Source: Protopterus annectens (Eukaryota > Chordata > Ceratodontiformes > Protopteridae). Taken from it: a stretch of DNA of 64,000 bases. Numbering within the stretch: the first letter of the stretch is position 1; every line of letters starts with the position of its first letter. The notes beneath the pieces are model-generated. The model did no database searches and had not been told where the DNA came from. It saw only the letters and a list, made by a program, of their open reading frames with translations. The stretch covers positions 1,425,416,812-1,425,480,811 of the forward strand of contig NC_056733.1 of the NCBI RefSeq assembly GCF_019279795.1, given 5' to 3'. The translations under genes were made by a program, and so were the position numbers. This document shows, piece by piece, positions 1-11,039 of this stretch.

Positions 1-859
1 ACGGTGGAAGTGTAGGACTCTTACCACCTGATGTCAGGATATCAGTAGACTCTGATGATGATGATGGCGGCCAAGCAGAGGAACAATCAGGGGGTGTAGA
101 GGTTGAATCTGACACTGAGGTTGACATTCAGCCATTCCCTGTAATTCCACCAGACACAGCCAGTAGGCCTACACCACCCATTTCAGTGAGCCCTCAGATA
201 TTGGACATGTGGAGAGTGAGACACTGAATCAGGGAGGTGTGGTTACTGCAGCTTTGGTGCCTGTTGACTCTGGCCATAGTCAAAGTGTGGGCAAGGTGCC
301 ACACAGGAGGGTTGTTAAGGGTGCTCGGAGGAGGCCTGCTGTCCATCCTCTACCTGATCCAGGTGTGTCTTCCCATGCCACTTGACATATGTTTAGGGCT
401 GTCATGGAGGCACATGCACATTCCTATAGGTCTTCCAGTGGAATGCTCAGTGTTGTAGATGTGGCACAGGCTGACATGCATGACTACCTCCACCATATTG
501 CCGATTCAGTGGACTGGATGATTGACACATTGGAATGTGTGGTGTCTGTGATGGAAAGTCTGCTGGGAGGGGGACAGCATCCTCATGGGCATAGGTCAGC
601 CACATCATCTGCTGTTATCTGACATGTCTATGCCAGATCATACTGCCATAGTGGCACTACTTCCACTGCTCCATCAGTGGTTGAGGTGTCCATACTCAGT
701 CATGGCAGGCCATGGGGTTGTGGTCTTGGGGGTCCTCATGAGGGGAGCTCATCCAGTAGACATCTGTCGCATTCAGGCAGCAGCAGTGCATCTGACCATG
801 GGCCTGGATATGCCAGTGCAACTCCTGGCAGAGTCGGCTCTTGTGATCGGGTACGATAA
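1..859 (+). pseudogene. Decayed C-terminal exon of a Myb/SANT-family accessory protein
   Basis: A coding-like stretch runs from the window edge. Positions 3-228 encode an acidic segment (SVDSDDDDGG, then EVESDTEVD); a frameshift near 203 moves the reading to a second frame that holds VPHRR, then a TGA at 383-385, then MFRAVMEAHAHSYRSS from 389. A second stop lies at 620-622 and the same frame continues to 859 through Ser/Gly-rich sequence. The order (acidic part, VPHR, basic stretch, MFRAVMxA, helical segment, low-complexity tail) matches the last exon of the locus at 56780-57585, so the two are paralogous. One frameshift and two stops make this a pseudogene. The family function is unknown; a link to PIF/Harbinger Myb-like proteins is an inference. 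Confidence 0.6.
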
Positions 860-986
860 CAATGAACTGCCACCTCTACCATACATGGCTCACACCTGTC
901 CAACATACCAAGACTTAGAGCTAGCATGCATCTTGGCTGTGTTCATGCAGACACTCACACACCAGTTTCACCTGGAGGACCCATAG

Positions 987-2080
987 AGGCACACACACAA
1001 CAATTACATGGTTCAGCCATGAAGTTTAAAGCTCATTTTGTCTCACTGGCCATTTGTTACTTTATCCAAAAGTCTGCCTGCTTCTCTTTCTTACTCACAC
1101 ACACTTGCTGACCTTTTGTATCAGCCTAGGCTTCCTGCCCCCCCCCCACAAAACACCCTGTGCAAGTGATGATAACTGTGCCATATCCTTGTTTTCTATA
1201 TTTTGGATTCAGAGATACATAACATTTGTGTCTGATGCTCAGGGTGCATATCTCAGTGCTTAGTATATCTGTGTGATGTTGTTTTGCTAATTGTACCGTT
1301 GACATATTTTGGTCTTAGAAAGTTAGACAGTTGATAGACTCGTACATTTTTTTACCTCAGTATTTTTAATAATCTTCTGAAGGTTGTGAAGTCTGAAATT
1401 GAAATATGTCTCATTGCTTTCTTACTTCTCTCTTTAATGATTTTTTCAGTACAAACTTATGTTGCTAAACTGAGGACATTCAGTGATCATCAGTACTTTT
1501 GAGAGGTGTGAATCTTTGATGCCTGAGGCCTGCTACTTTATAGAGGACACATGTAGTCACATAAGCCTCTGCTGTCACATTAAAGTAACTTCTGTACAAA
1601 TCACCCACTTTTTACTTGCTTACATTACCAAGTAATAACATACAAGGATATGCCATTCATTTGTATTAAAACACAATACACTCCAGGTTCAACACTAACT
1701 TTGTAAATCCACCAGTTGCAACAGTTTTAGTTCAGGGCTGACTCTGTCTGGTCCTGGCAGTACACAGCCATTACATGGGTAGGTAAAGGTTCTGAGCATA
1801 GCTTGGCATCAATGTTATTATATATATATATGTGTGCATAGGATGAAGGGTTTAGCCACTTAGGTGGTGAGTGTGCTATGCATTGCCTCTTAGTGAATGT
1901 GAGGGCATGCCTACCTCTGCCTACATCCACAGCAGATGCTGGTTCCACCTCTGACTCCTCACCTGCATGTGGCTGTGGTGACCTTGCCATTGGTGGTGGG
2001 ATGTGTGCTCCTTCCCCTTGTTGATCCTGCTAAAGCTGCTTTCTCAGATGATGTTGTGTAGCATGGCCATACCTCCCAAC
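987..2080. other. Non-coding stretch with no recognised gene
   Basis: AT-rich unique-looking sequence with a short C-tract near 1139-1147 and an (AT)n run near 1820-1830. I see no convincing coding region or repeat structure here. It probably includes the 3' flank of the pseudo-exon upstream. Confidence 0.4.
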
Positions 2081-2083
2081 TGT

Positions 2084-2600
2084 CCCGAATTACTCGCTTT
2101 TTACTAAGTTTTGCGGTCCAAATAATGGGGTGCCACGATTCCCGAGTGGCACCCCTTCAATTCCGATTTTTTGTTTCTACATTTTGTATGTTTTTCATTG
2201 TTTTTTTTTTAATTTTCGCACTTTAGCTGACGTCATCGTGTGTGCGATGACGTCAGCTCACCAGGGCTACCAGCCTGTCGGAATTAAGCTCGCGGCGCAC
2301 GTATTTCCAGGTTTCCGGCTGGTTCAAATGCTTTGCGAGCGGGAACGAACCAGCCGGAAAGAACAATAGGATTTATTTTATTTAGAAGAATGCTCGTATT
2401 TTATAAGGCTCACAAGGATGTAACTAAAAACAAACTGGCTGGCACTCCTGGCAGCAAAAAAAGGATTTATTTAGAAGGCTCGGACTGCAAGGAACAAACC
2501 AGATGGAAACTAAGAACAAGGCTCGGACTGCAAGAATTTAGTAAGAGGGTATGAAGGCTCGAAAGGATTGGAGAAGGCTCGCCCTGGCTGGTGAGTAAGC
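2084..2600. repeat. Hairpin-rich repeat element with CRE-like palindromes
   Basis: The segment opens with catacctcccaactgtccc, close to the end sequence of the MITE family found elsewhere in the window. Three perfect inverted repeats follow: 2127-2136 with 2146-2155 (10-bp arms, 9-nt loop), 2225-2238 with 2245-2258 (14-bp arms, 6-nt loop, each arm holding TGACGTCA), and 2312-2325 with 2347-2360 (14-bp arms, 21-nt loop). Downstream, the motif aaggctcg or a variant recurs about six times between 2390 and 2585. No transposase is encoded. A non-autonomous element is the best guess. Confidence 0.5.
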
Positions 2601-3900
2601 TGATTGGGGGCTGGTGCTGGTTAGAAAATATATTGGTTAGAGACCCGTGAATGAGGATTATTGTACACTGAGTCTATTATAAAATCACAGGCATTGTGAT
2701 CATTTGTGTTACCCAAAGGTTAGTAGCCAGAGTGAGACCGTGCACCTCTTGTATTTAGGAACATTTGGAATACATATTTGTTTATTTGCATTTGTTTAAC
2801 AGAAAAGTCTGACTGGGTTTTAACAGTTACTTTTTTAGTAGAGGCCTGCAAGAAGAACAGCAGTGTTTTACTCTGAACTTGAACATGAGAATCATAGAAA
2901 AGAGAAATTGCATAAAATGAATATACAATTTTGCAGGAAGGTAGATTGCTACCAAAAATTGAAATTTGTTTTATGATTATTAATGCTGACACAGGATAAA
3001 AGTCTCCTTTTTAATGCAGTTTTTGGCATATGTAAAAAAGAAACAACCTACAGTAGAAAGTCAAAAAGCTGAAATAGAATGCCTGGCTTAAGAAAACTGA
3101 AGTATGCTGACAACTGTGTGTATGGTTTTGAGTAAGGGATACTTAAAATGCTAGTCAAAGGTGTAATATATATATAATATGAGCAAAATTCTGTTTGGAG
3201 CTTTGTTTACAGATGGGCTGTACGTAAAGAAATAAAATGATTAATGAATAATGCAGATGTAGAATAATATTTCAGGAATATCAGTTCTTTCCTTTGGATT
3301 GGTATCTTAATGTCAGGTCACTGGCATACTTTGACATAACATAGTTTGTATACTTCTTCACTGGATACATCTTTTGCCATAGTCTGTAACCTTTTTATTC
3401 CTTCTTTCAGCACTAAAATGGATTTTAATTCTCTGCTTCATCTGCCAAAGCAAAAAATTATTTTAATAATGCGAAATGGCTCCCTGTGAGTATAATAGCT
3501 TTAGGCTGTATCTCTGGAAAGATGCTTTTTGCTGGTATGCAAAACTACTAAACTTGAGTACGTGTACTTGCTCTAGTAAAGTGGTGGTGGGGTTCAAAAG
3601 ACTCTAATTCTGTGGGGTATTCTGGCACACATAATTCCTCTTTATATATGGTATGTCAGTCGTGATTTATATATCATAGTAGGGGGCTGTTTGCCCTCTC
3701 TAGGAGCACTATTTGTATTCAAGAATTAGCATTAACCACTATTGGAGTGAAAAATTGTTTGTTTGTCTATTGGAGTGAGAAAAAATTACCTGTTAAGTCA
3801 AGTCTGGGTTATGTTTGACAGTTTATTGTTAATTTATGTGTTACATATTCTTGAACTTATTTTTTTATATTTTCTCATGGAAGGTTATATTCTATTTAGA
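2600..3900. other. AT-rich non-coding stretch
   Basis: About 1.3 kb of AT-rich sequence without a credible coding region. A short (AT)n run is present near 3166-3178. Nothing else was recognised. Confidence 0.4.
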
Positions 3901-3904
3901 TAGA

Positions 3905-4210
3905 AGATTGTCTCTAAATGTCTCTTGCCTCTGCCACTCTTTTTCATCTGAGACTGTTCCTCATAAAATCTGTGGTTTTCAGGATTTTTGTGGAAAATCA
4001 CTGCAGTGCAGGATTGAATTCATTAAATGACAGGCATTTGAATTTCAGACCTCATATTCTTCAGAAAATAAATATTAACACAAAACCTTTTATTCTAGCA
4101 ACTTTCTAAGTTTATAAGATTAGTATTTTAAATTTGTCCCTATTTTGGGGCTGTATTCCCCCATTATTGGCTTTGTCCAGGTTTTTGTGCTAAGAGGTTG
4201 AGAGCTATGG
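3905..4210 (-). mobile_element. MITE copy (CATACCTCTCAAC family), reverse orientation
   Basis: On the minus strand this reads ccatagctctcaacctctta, then a segment with ctggacaaagcc and a block resembling aaaatagggacaaatttaaa. It parallels the better preserved copy at 26976-27264. The distal end near 3905 is degenerate. A second partial copy follows at once. Confidence 0.55.
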
Positions 4211-4214
4211 TGAG

Positions 4215-4445
4215 AAGCGAGAACTGAATTCACTAAATGATAGCCATTTAAGTTTCAGTCTTCCTATCTTTCATGAAACTGCTGATTTGGCATAGTGGTA
4301 TGTTGCTTTGACTGTAGTGTGCATGGTCCTGGGTTTGAGACTTGCCAGTGGAATGTATTGTGGTAACACAACATTTTATTCAAGCAACTTTCCAAAACTG
4401 TACAAGCAATGTTTAAAATGTGTCACTGGCTTTTGGCCTTTTGTA
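4215..4445 (-). mobile_element. Partial MITE copy interrupted by a tRNA-like SINE head
   Basis: The segments at 4215-4280 (gaattcactaaatgatagcc block) and 4375-4445 (attcaagcaactttccaaaa block) match consecutive parts of the copy at 3905-4210. A tRNA-like sequence at about 4285-4372 sits between them, so the SINE entered an existing MITE copy. Confidence 0.5.
4285..4372 (+). repeat. tRNA-derived SINE head
   Basis: The sequence contains a box A-like tggcatagtggt and a box B-like gggtttgagact about 45 bases further on, the spacing of an internal Pol III promoter. Stems are not maintained well enough for a working tRNA. It is inserted in a MITE copy. Confidence 0.5.
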
Positions 4446-5204
4446 CTCCCCCCCCCCCGAAAAAAAAACTGAAAATTGAAAATAAGTGCGAGCAGCTGTG
4501 CAAGATGCCTATGGCTTACACTACTGTCATTCTGTTTATACTGTGGGTGTGTGGACACACTGGAAGTAGACTTTTATGATGGAAATGTTCTGAATTGGTC
4601 ATTATTGGTACATGACAGCTTACTGGAAAAATGTTCAAACAAATGTAACATGCGCTCTGCCTAACATGTGCTGTATTATACAAGGAATATAATTTAATAA
4701 AGATAGGAAGGTGTATCAAAGAGAACATGTATGTTTCTTGTTTTGTGTGTAAGGGGCCAATGATTTGAAAACAGCCCAAAGGTAATCTTTATCCACCACT
4801 GGCCAAATGCATTTTCTTCTCTGCCCTTGAAACTCACATTCATTAAAGCAGCATTGAAACCCACAGCACAGAAGTTTTAATGCCAAGTCTATTTTCTTTG
4901 TGAGACAGTGTTTTGTTTAGCAGATGTCTATTGGTGTTTGTGCACTGGGCTGTAAAATGTAAAAATAAAAATAAAGTAATCATTATATTAGTAAAGCAGT
5001 ATGCATGCACACTTTAATGTTTATGGTAAATGGGTGAAATAGTCAGGTAATGGGACATTGGAATGGCTGCAGGAGGACTCTGGTGCCATATTTTGGTTGT
5101 CTGCTCTTCAGCTTGCATTTGAAAGTTGGTATCCCATAATTCCTTTGGAGTGGGTGGGGTTACGTAATTGTGTATGCAAATTAGATGTTAATCAGTGTAC
5201 AGAT

Positions 5205-5268
5205 TTGTACCTATTTTTCATGGGCCTTGTCCAGATTTTTGATGTTTCCAGGTTGAGAGGTATGAGCA
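5205..5268 (-). mobile_element. MITE fragment inserted in Harbinger transposase relic
   Basis: On the minus strand this reads catacctctcaacctgg and then aaaaatctggacaagg..., the start of the CATACCTCTCAAC MITE family. It abuts the C-terminal coding part of the antisense transposase at about 5270. Confidence 0.5.
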
Positions 5269-5269
5269 T

Positions 5270-6230
5270 GGCACATACTGTGAATATTTCAGTACATGTA
5301 CAGGGATTGTACTGCAGGGCTCCCCTAGATGTATCTAGCCACGAGAACTATGACTTCAGCAGCTAAAACACACACTCTGTGATATTTCTGCTTTGAACAG
5401 TGCCTCATTATAACATTCTTCAGCATGTGTGTGTGCATTTCTGATGCGTATCATCAGTCGCAGTTCCAGTGCATAACCTGCATCCTCCAGTAAATGACCC
5501 TGTAGTTATCCCTTAGAGTGAACATCTGATACAGTTTGGAAGTGTGCCAGATATGTGAGTCATGGCAACTGTCTGGGTTGCCAGCACACACATTCAAGTT
5601 GATTCCATTGGCATTACACATGACTTGGTAATTAATATAGTGAAAGCCTTTTCTATTTATATGGTGCCTTCCCTGTTCCCTGAGTGGTGCCTTAATTTTT
5701 ATATGCATACAATGTATGGTACCCAGTACTTCAGGGTAGTGGGCTACAGAGTAGAACTCCTACATATTTGTGGCCCTGTCCTCAGATGTATGGGGTAAAT
5801 ATAAATGGTCACTAGCATGTTGGAGCATAGCATTCAGGAAATGATGGAGGATCCTGGATGCTCATGCCTGCGACACCCCCAGCATGTCTCCTGTTGGTTT
5901 CTGAAATGTTTCTGTAGCTAAAATTCTAAGTGTTACACATACCTTTGTCTCCACTATTATGCGTTCCCCTCAGTTTGCTCTGGATCTGAGTTGAGGACTA
6001 CAGAGGTTGCAGAGCTCTGGTAGTGTGTCTCTAGCCACCCTGTAGCACTCTACAATTTCTACATCATGCAGACTGTGATAAGTTAAATGGGGTCTGAAAA
6101 CTCATCGCCTTCTTGGTCATGGTCTATTAGCAGCAGAAGCATAGACTTCAGCCTATTGCACATACACGTGAATTAAAGCAACAGCAGCCCCTAACATTCT
6201 TTTTTTGTAGACACCTTTCCATGGCTGTAA
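5270..6230 (-). pseudogene. PIF/Harbinger (HARBI1-like) transposase relic
   Basis: Conceptual translation of the minus strand, in several frames, recovers the order of a PIF/Harbinger DDE transposase. LATETFQKPTGDMLGVSQ lies near 5850-5930 (family: LRFLATGxFQ...GVSQ). HYPEVLGTIHCMHIKIKAP lies near 5695-5760 (family: GxIDGTHIxIxAP). NRKGFHYINYQVMCNANG and PDSCHDSHIWHTSKL lie within 5530-5660 (family: NxQxVCD..., PGSxHDSxIW). LLEDAGYAL lies near 5470-5500 (family: LLGDxGY), and GALQYNP lies near 5320. The first catalytic Asp of the GxID motif is His here, and frameshifts separate the blocks, so it is inactive. The C-terminus is cut by a MITE fragment at 5205-5268. The order and conservation make the family call firm; exact ends are approximate. 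Confidence 0.8.
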
Positions 6231-6309
6231 GTGGACGGTGTAGGGTTTATCGAATCTGCCTGCATCTGTTTATCATAGAGGTGGACTGGAATTCTATTAG
6301 TTTTTCAAA

Positions 6310-6611
6310 CTGATCAAACTTCAGATTCTAGATCCTACAAGGTAAATGCTTCTATAGCTATTCTAGATTTAATTTCTGATTTTGATTTGTTTGATCTTCA
6401 ATCTATTTATCAAGATATCTACCAGAATTCCAAATATACATATTTTCCAAATGCCATAACTCACATACTAGATTTAATTTTTCTTAATTTCAAATCATTT
6501 TATAAACAAATTGGTTTTAAGGCAGAGCCAAAACACTTCTCTGATCATTCTAAGATAATATTAGACATAAATATTTCTATTTCTAAACCTCATAATTATA
6601 ATACTTGTAAT
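6310..6611 (+). pseudogene. L1/Tx1-like LINE ORF2, endonuclease C-terminal part
   Basis: AT-rich coding sequence at 6387-6632 encodes DLQSIYQDIYQN, TYFPNAITHILDLIF and FSDHSKIILDINI. These match the end of an L1-type apurinic endonuclease: the D-x-x-R-x-x-x-P region, a degenerate form of the SRIDxIL motif and the catalytic SDH motif. The reading stops where an antisense CR1-like LINE begins at 6612 and resumes at about 8190. The two parts are one element split by a later insertion. Confidence 0.65.
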
Positions 6612-8190
6612 AGGTTCATAGGTAGGTACTAGGCTATCTGCCCAAAGGCATTTATAAGCCTATCTGGAATGTGTTGGCTTTCGCCACCCCCTTAGATTAG
6701 TTCCCTGTGCCTCTGTGCAGCAGAGTCACTGAAGTGATCCCCGGGATAAACTTTCTGTTTCCCATCCACTCGTCAAGGTTTCTCTTGAAGAGTGTTAGTG
6801 AGGAGCTCTGCCTAATGTAGATTGTAATCTTGTTCCAGAGCATGGGAAGTCTCTGGGACAGGAATCTATCCCTCCAGCACGTCCTATTTATTGTTGTGGT
6901 GAGGTTTAGATCCCTAGAGCGTGTGGCTTGAGCGGATAATGTTTTCTTTAGGTGGAGCATGTCCATCAATTCTAGGTTGAACATGGCTTTGTATGTCAGG
7001 CAGAGATCATCTCTGAGTATGCGGTATGCAACCGAGTACAGCTGGAGTTTCTTCAGTCGAGTTGCATAGAGCATCTGTTTGAGGCCAGTGATCCTCTTGC
7101 TGAGGTACTTCTGTGGTCTTTCCAGCTGTTGCAGGTGTCTTGCAAGATACATCCCAAATGGGGCATTGTACTCTATGATGGGTCTGATGAGTGATGCATA
7201 GAGGGGCACAATGACCTCTTCTGATCTGGATGCAAACCCTTTTGTGATTAGGTGGGCCACATAGAAGGATTTTCTAACCACTCTGGCAATGTGATTATCA
7301 AAGGAGAGATTACTGTCTACCTGGGTCCCCAGATCCCTTATTAAGTCTTCCATATTTAGGGGGCTACCACCTATGTGGTAGTTTGTGGGCACTTTGTTTT
7401 TTCCAAAGGGGATGACTATGCACTTTTTGGCATGTAGCTTGAGGCCATGGTTTTGACACCAGGCATCTGTCTTAGTGAGACCCTTTTGGAGAATGTCTGT
7501 GTCAGCTGGAGAGTCAGTTATAGCCCCTAGTTTGCAGTCATCTGCGAACTGCGTCAGCCATAGTCCTCCTGTGCTTACCTGTACCTCTGAGAAGTATATG
7601 CCAAACAGGAGGGGTCCTAGGACTGAGCCCTGGGGAATGCCACTTGTAAATGGCTTAGAGTCAGACCTAGCTCCCCAACTCTTACCATGTGGATTCTGTC
7701 CGTCAGCCAGTTGGCAACCCATCTCGTGACATAGGGGTTTATGTTCAGGCTGGTGAGCTTGTCTATAATACCAGAATGGGGAATGGTGTTGAAGGCCTTT
7801 GCAAGGTCTAGATAGGCTGTGTGGACCATCTTTCCCTCATCTATAGCCTTGGTAACTGTCTCAAAGACGTCCACCAGGTTTAGGAGGCATGATCTGCCCT
7901 TAACAAAGCCAAACTGGGTAGGGTCCAGTGTTTGGATGTTCCCAGTGTCTCTGTTAATGAGATCCATGATGATGCACTCCAGTGCCTTGCAGACCAAGTT
8001 AGTCAGGCTTATAGGGTGATAGTTCCCAGGGTCTGTTGTGGCACCACCTTTGTGGAGCAGAATAACCATTGCTGTGCGCCACTCTATGGGCACATAGCCT
8101 GTGGAGAGGCTGTTTGAACAGTGTGTTTAGGTGAGTGGTTAGTTCATCTTTGAGCTTGTGTAGTACACAGCCTGGGACTAATTGGACTCT
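6612..8190 (-). pseudogene. CR1-like LINE, 5'-truncated, ORF2 reverse transcriptase
   Basis: On the minus strand this covers the RT domain and 3' tail of a CR1-like LINE. The N-terminal RT part reads from 8093 (EWRTAMVILLHKGGATTDPGNYHPISL, split here by frame: HKGGATTDPGNYHPISL) through AYLDLAKAFNTIPHSG (motif A). A frameshift near 7650-7720 leads to GIPQGSVLGPLLFGIYFSE (motif B) and QFADDCKLGAI (motif C), then the thumb and C-terminal region to 6697. The plus-strand left end ggttcataggtaggtacta is the complement of the LINE 3' tail seen in four other copies. The 5' end is truncated just upstream of RT. Catalytic residues are largely kept, so the copy is not very old. Confidence 0.85.
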
Positions 8191-10930
8191 AAACCCAAAC
8201 TTGCTGAATAATCAAGGTGTAAAAGATGAAATAAATCTTCTGCAAGAATTTGATAATTCACACTTAAAATTGGATATTTTAAGAATACAGAAAGCATAGT
8301 TCAACAAAACTCTAATAAAACAAGAGAAAATATCTTGCTTAAAAATAGCTAAAGGAGAGACAAAACAGTTAACCCAACCAAATTCAGATATAGAAGAAGA
8401 AATTTTAAATATAAAGAAATATCTTATTTTTTTATACCTCATATATTGCTTGGTAGGAAATAAGATATCTTGCCTTATACTCTGAATGGGCTCAGTCTCC
8501 ATCTAAAATTCTTGCTAGAGTTATAAAATATAATAATCATCCTCCATATATCTTAACACTTAAACCTGGAGACCAACTATTACATAATTCTAAAGACATA
8601 ATTAAAATATTTACTGATATATATTCATAACTATATGGGAAGCACAAGATTAACACTTCTTAAAACTGGAAAGGATCTTTGCAATTATCTTAACTGAATT
8701 AAATTTAGCACACTAAGACCTAAGCAAACAGATTTCACAAATGCACCTTTTACTCTCAAAGAAATTAGACACTATTAAAAACTTAAGCAAGGTAAAGCAC
8801 CAGGCCCTGATGGATTTTGTGTTGAATTTTATAAAAGTTTCATATCTCAGATCTCACCCATTTTGCTAAAACTATTCAATGCTTTTAAAAACCAGGGTAT
8901 TGCAGATCTGTATCTTAGTGGTTCTAAAACCATCTTTATTTTAAAACCAAATCAAGACACAAACAACTCGGTTGATTATTGACCAATTTCCCTTATTAAT
9001 GCTGATTTTAAGATTTGCACTTATATCCTTGCTAATAGATTAGAAAATATTATTTCTTCAATTTTATTGCCCTATCAGTCTGGCTTCTTAAAACATAGAC
9101 AAACCTTAGACCATAGTCATACTCTAGAAATTACACTACTTTTTGCTAATACATTAAATGATAAAACATTTTCAATAGGTTTTGATGCTTTAAAAGGATT
9201 TGATATTATTCATTTTAAAAATTCTATTTACAATTATATGTTATTTTAGGTTTCCTAGTTCATTTACTAAGGCTATTAAAAATCTCTATGATAAAGCATT
9301 TACTCATCTTTTTAACAGTAAATGTCTAATCCAATTCATATTACAAATGGGGCCAGACAAGGCTGTCCATTATCTCCATATTTATTTAATTTGTATATAG
9401 AACCATTATTTCTAATGTTAACCCAGAACTCTTATTATCATACACCAAACATTTATAATATTACTTTACCATTTACTGCCTTTGCAGATGATATTTTATT
9501 TTTCATACCCTAATTCAGGCAGTCCCCAAATAATTCATACTATAAAACACATTTTCTGAAAATGTCAAGTATAGCTTAACTCTTCACAAATGTATTATTC
9601 TTCCTTTTAACTCCAATTCCTTATACATAAAAATACTTTATATTTTAACATCAAAATGTCTTCATCCTTGAAATGTCTATGTATTCAACTTGACCAAGAC
9701 CAATATAAGATGTTATCTAATAATATTATTAATACATGGTCTAAATTTTAACTTGGCATTACTAGGTGGAATAAATTAAATCTTTTTCTCTTATCAAAAA
9801 TGGTTATAGTTAAAATGAATATCCTTCCAAAACTCCTGTTTTAGTTAACTCTTCTTTCCAAATTTTACCCCTTAATTTTTTTTTAAATATCACCTCAAAA
9901 ATTACTAAAATTATGGTCACTTAAATCAATTGTTTTAGCTTATAATAAATTAACTCTTCCCAAAGAACAGAGAGGTCTGGGTTTACTAGATTTCTATTTA
10001 TGCTATATGGTTATGCATGGTATTAGATTAATTAATGTAATTAAGTTATCAGCAAAAACTTAAACATGACAACTCATTTGGGGAAAATATTTGCATAAAC
10101 ATTTCATTGCTATTCAATGCAATATTTAAGCTGTACCATATTTAAATCAAAACAAATTAAAACATTCTTTAAGTTACATCTTTTATAACTTAAAAGAATT
10201 TTCTTTTATTTCAAAAACTTATTTCATTAAACCTATATGACGCTTTTCCCTTTTTTCAACCTATAAACAATAATCCCAATTTTAAAATCAATAAAATACT
10301 TCTCATCCTTTTGTCTTATTAAAAATCTGATAATTTTCATTTTTTTTTTAAATGTAAACCTTTTTTTGGCAGAAAATATTAGAATTTACTTAAATCTTCT
10401 TTAAGGTATTTACCTATAGTAAATCAAACTTATCTTTTAATACATCTTTTATGGAGTTGTAAGTTCCCATACCAAATCTGAATCAATCTCAAATCTAGAT
10501 TACAATTTTAGGCTATCAAAAATATATCTGTCATAATAATTTTATGATTATGCATATTCTTCCACCTAATTTAGCTACAAAAGATCAAATTACTTTAGTT
10601 GCTGTCTTTGTGTTAATCAAAAATGTATATAATCAGACCAGAAAAATATGACATGGTCAAATTTTAAAGAAATGGCCATTAAGTATATTAAACTATATTA
10701 AAGTATTTTTAAACATAAAAAAAATTCATAATTCAAAATAATATCTACTAATTTTTTGGTCTTATTCTATACTTCCTTTAAATAGGCATAATGACATTCT
10801 TATCCACATCTCAGATTTCTTTCTATTCATCTTTGTAGAATTTAATGGATTTATCTTGTCTTGATGAATCTAAAATGAATTTTATCTTTGTTTTAATCGG
10901 GCACATAATAACTTGTCAATAGTTGCATAT
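8190..10930 (+). pseudogene. L1/Tx1-like LINE ORF2, reverse transcriptase and C-terminal part
   Basis: Very AT-rich sequence with many stops still gives L1-clade RT blocks in order: GKAPGPDGFCVEFYKS near 8790, PISLINADFKICTYILANRL near 8980, YQSGFLKHRQT near 9070, FDALKGFDIIHF near 9180 (motif A, the AFD of the family now GFD), GARQGCPLSPYLFNLYIEP near 9350 (motif B) and FADDILFF near 9480 (motif C). Further on, KMNILPKLL near 9810 and EQRGLGLLDFY near 9970 are L1 C-terminal landmarks. No poly-A end is clear. It continues the endonuclease piece at 6310-6611 across the inserted CR1-like copy. Confidence 0.75.
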
Positions 10931-11039
10931 AGTTATTTATTGGTTTAGAATATCAGTTATTCAGTTTTCATATTTTACTGTTGCACTGAACAAGGTGAGG
11001 ATAATGGTTAGTCATCTTTCTGCCATAGTACCAACAAAA

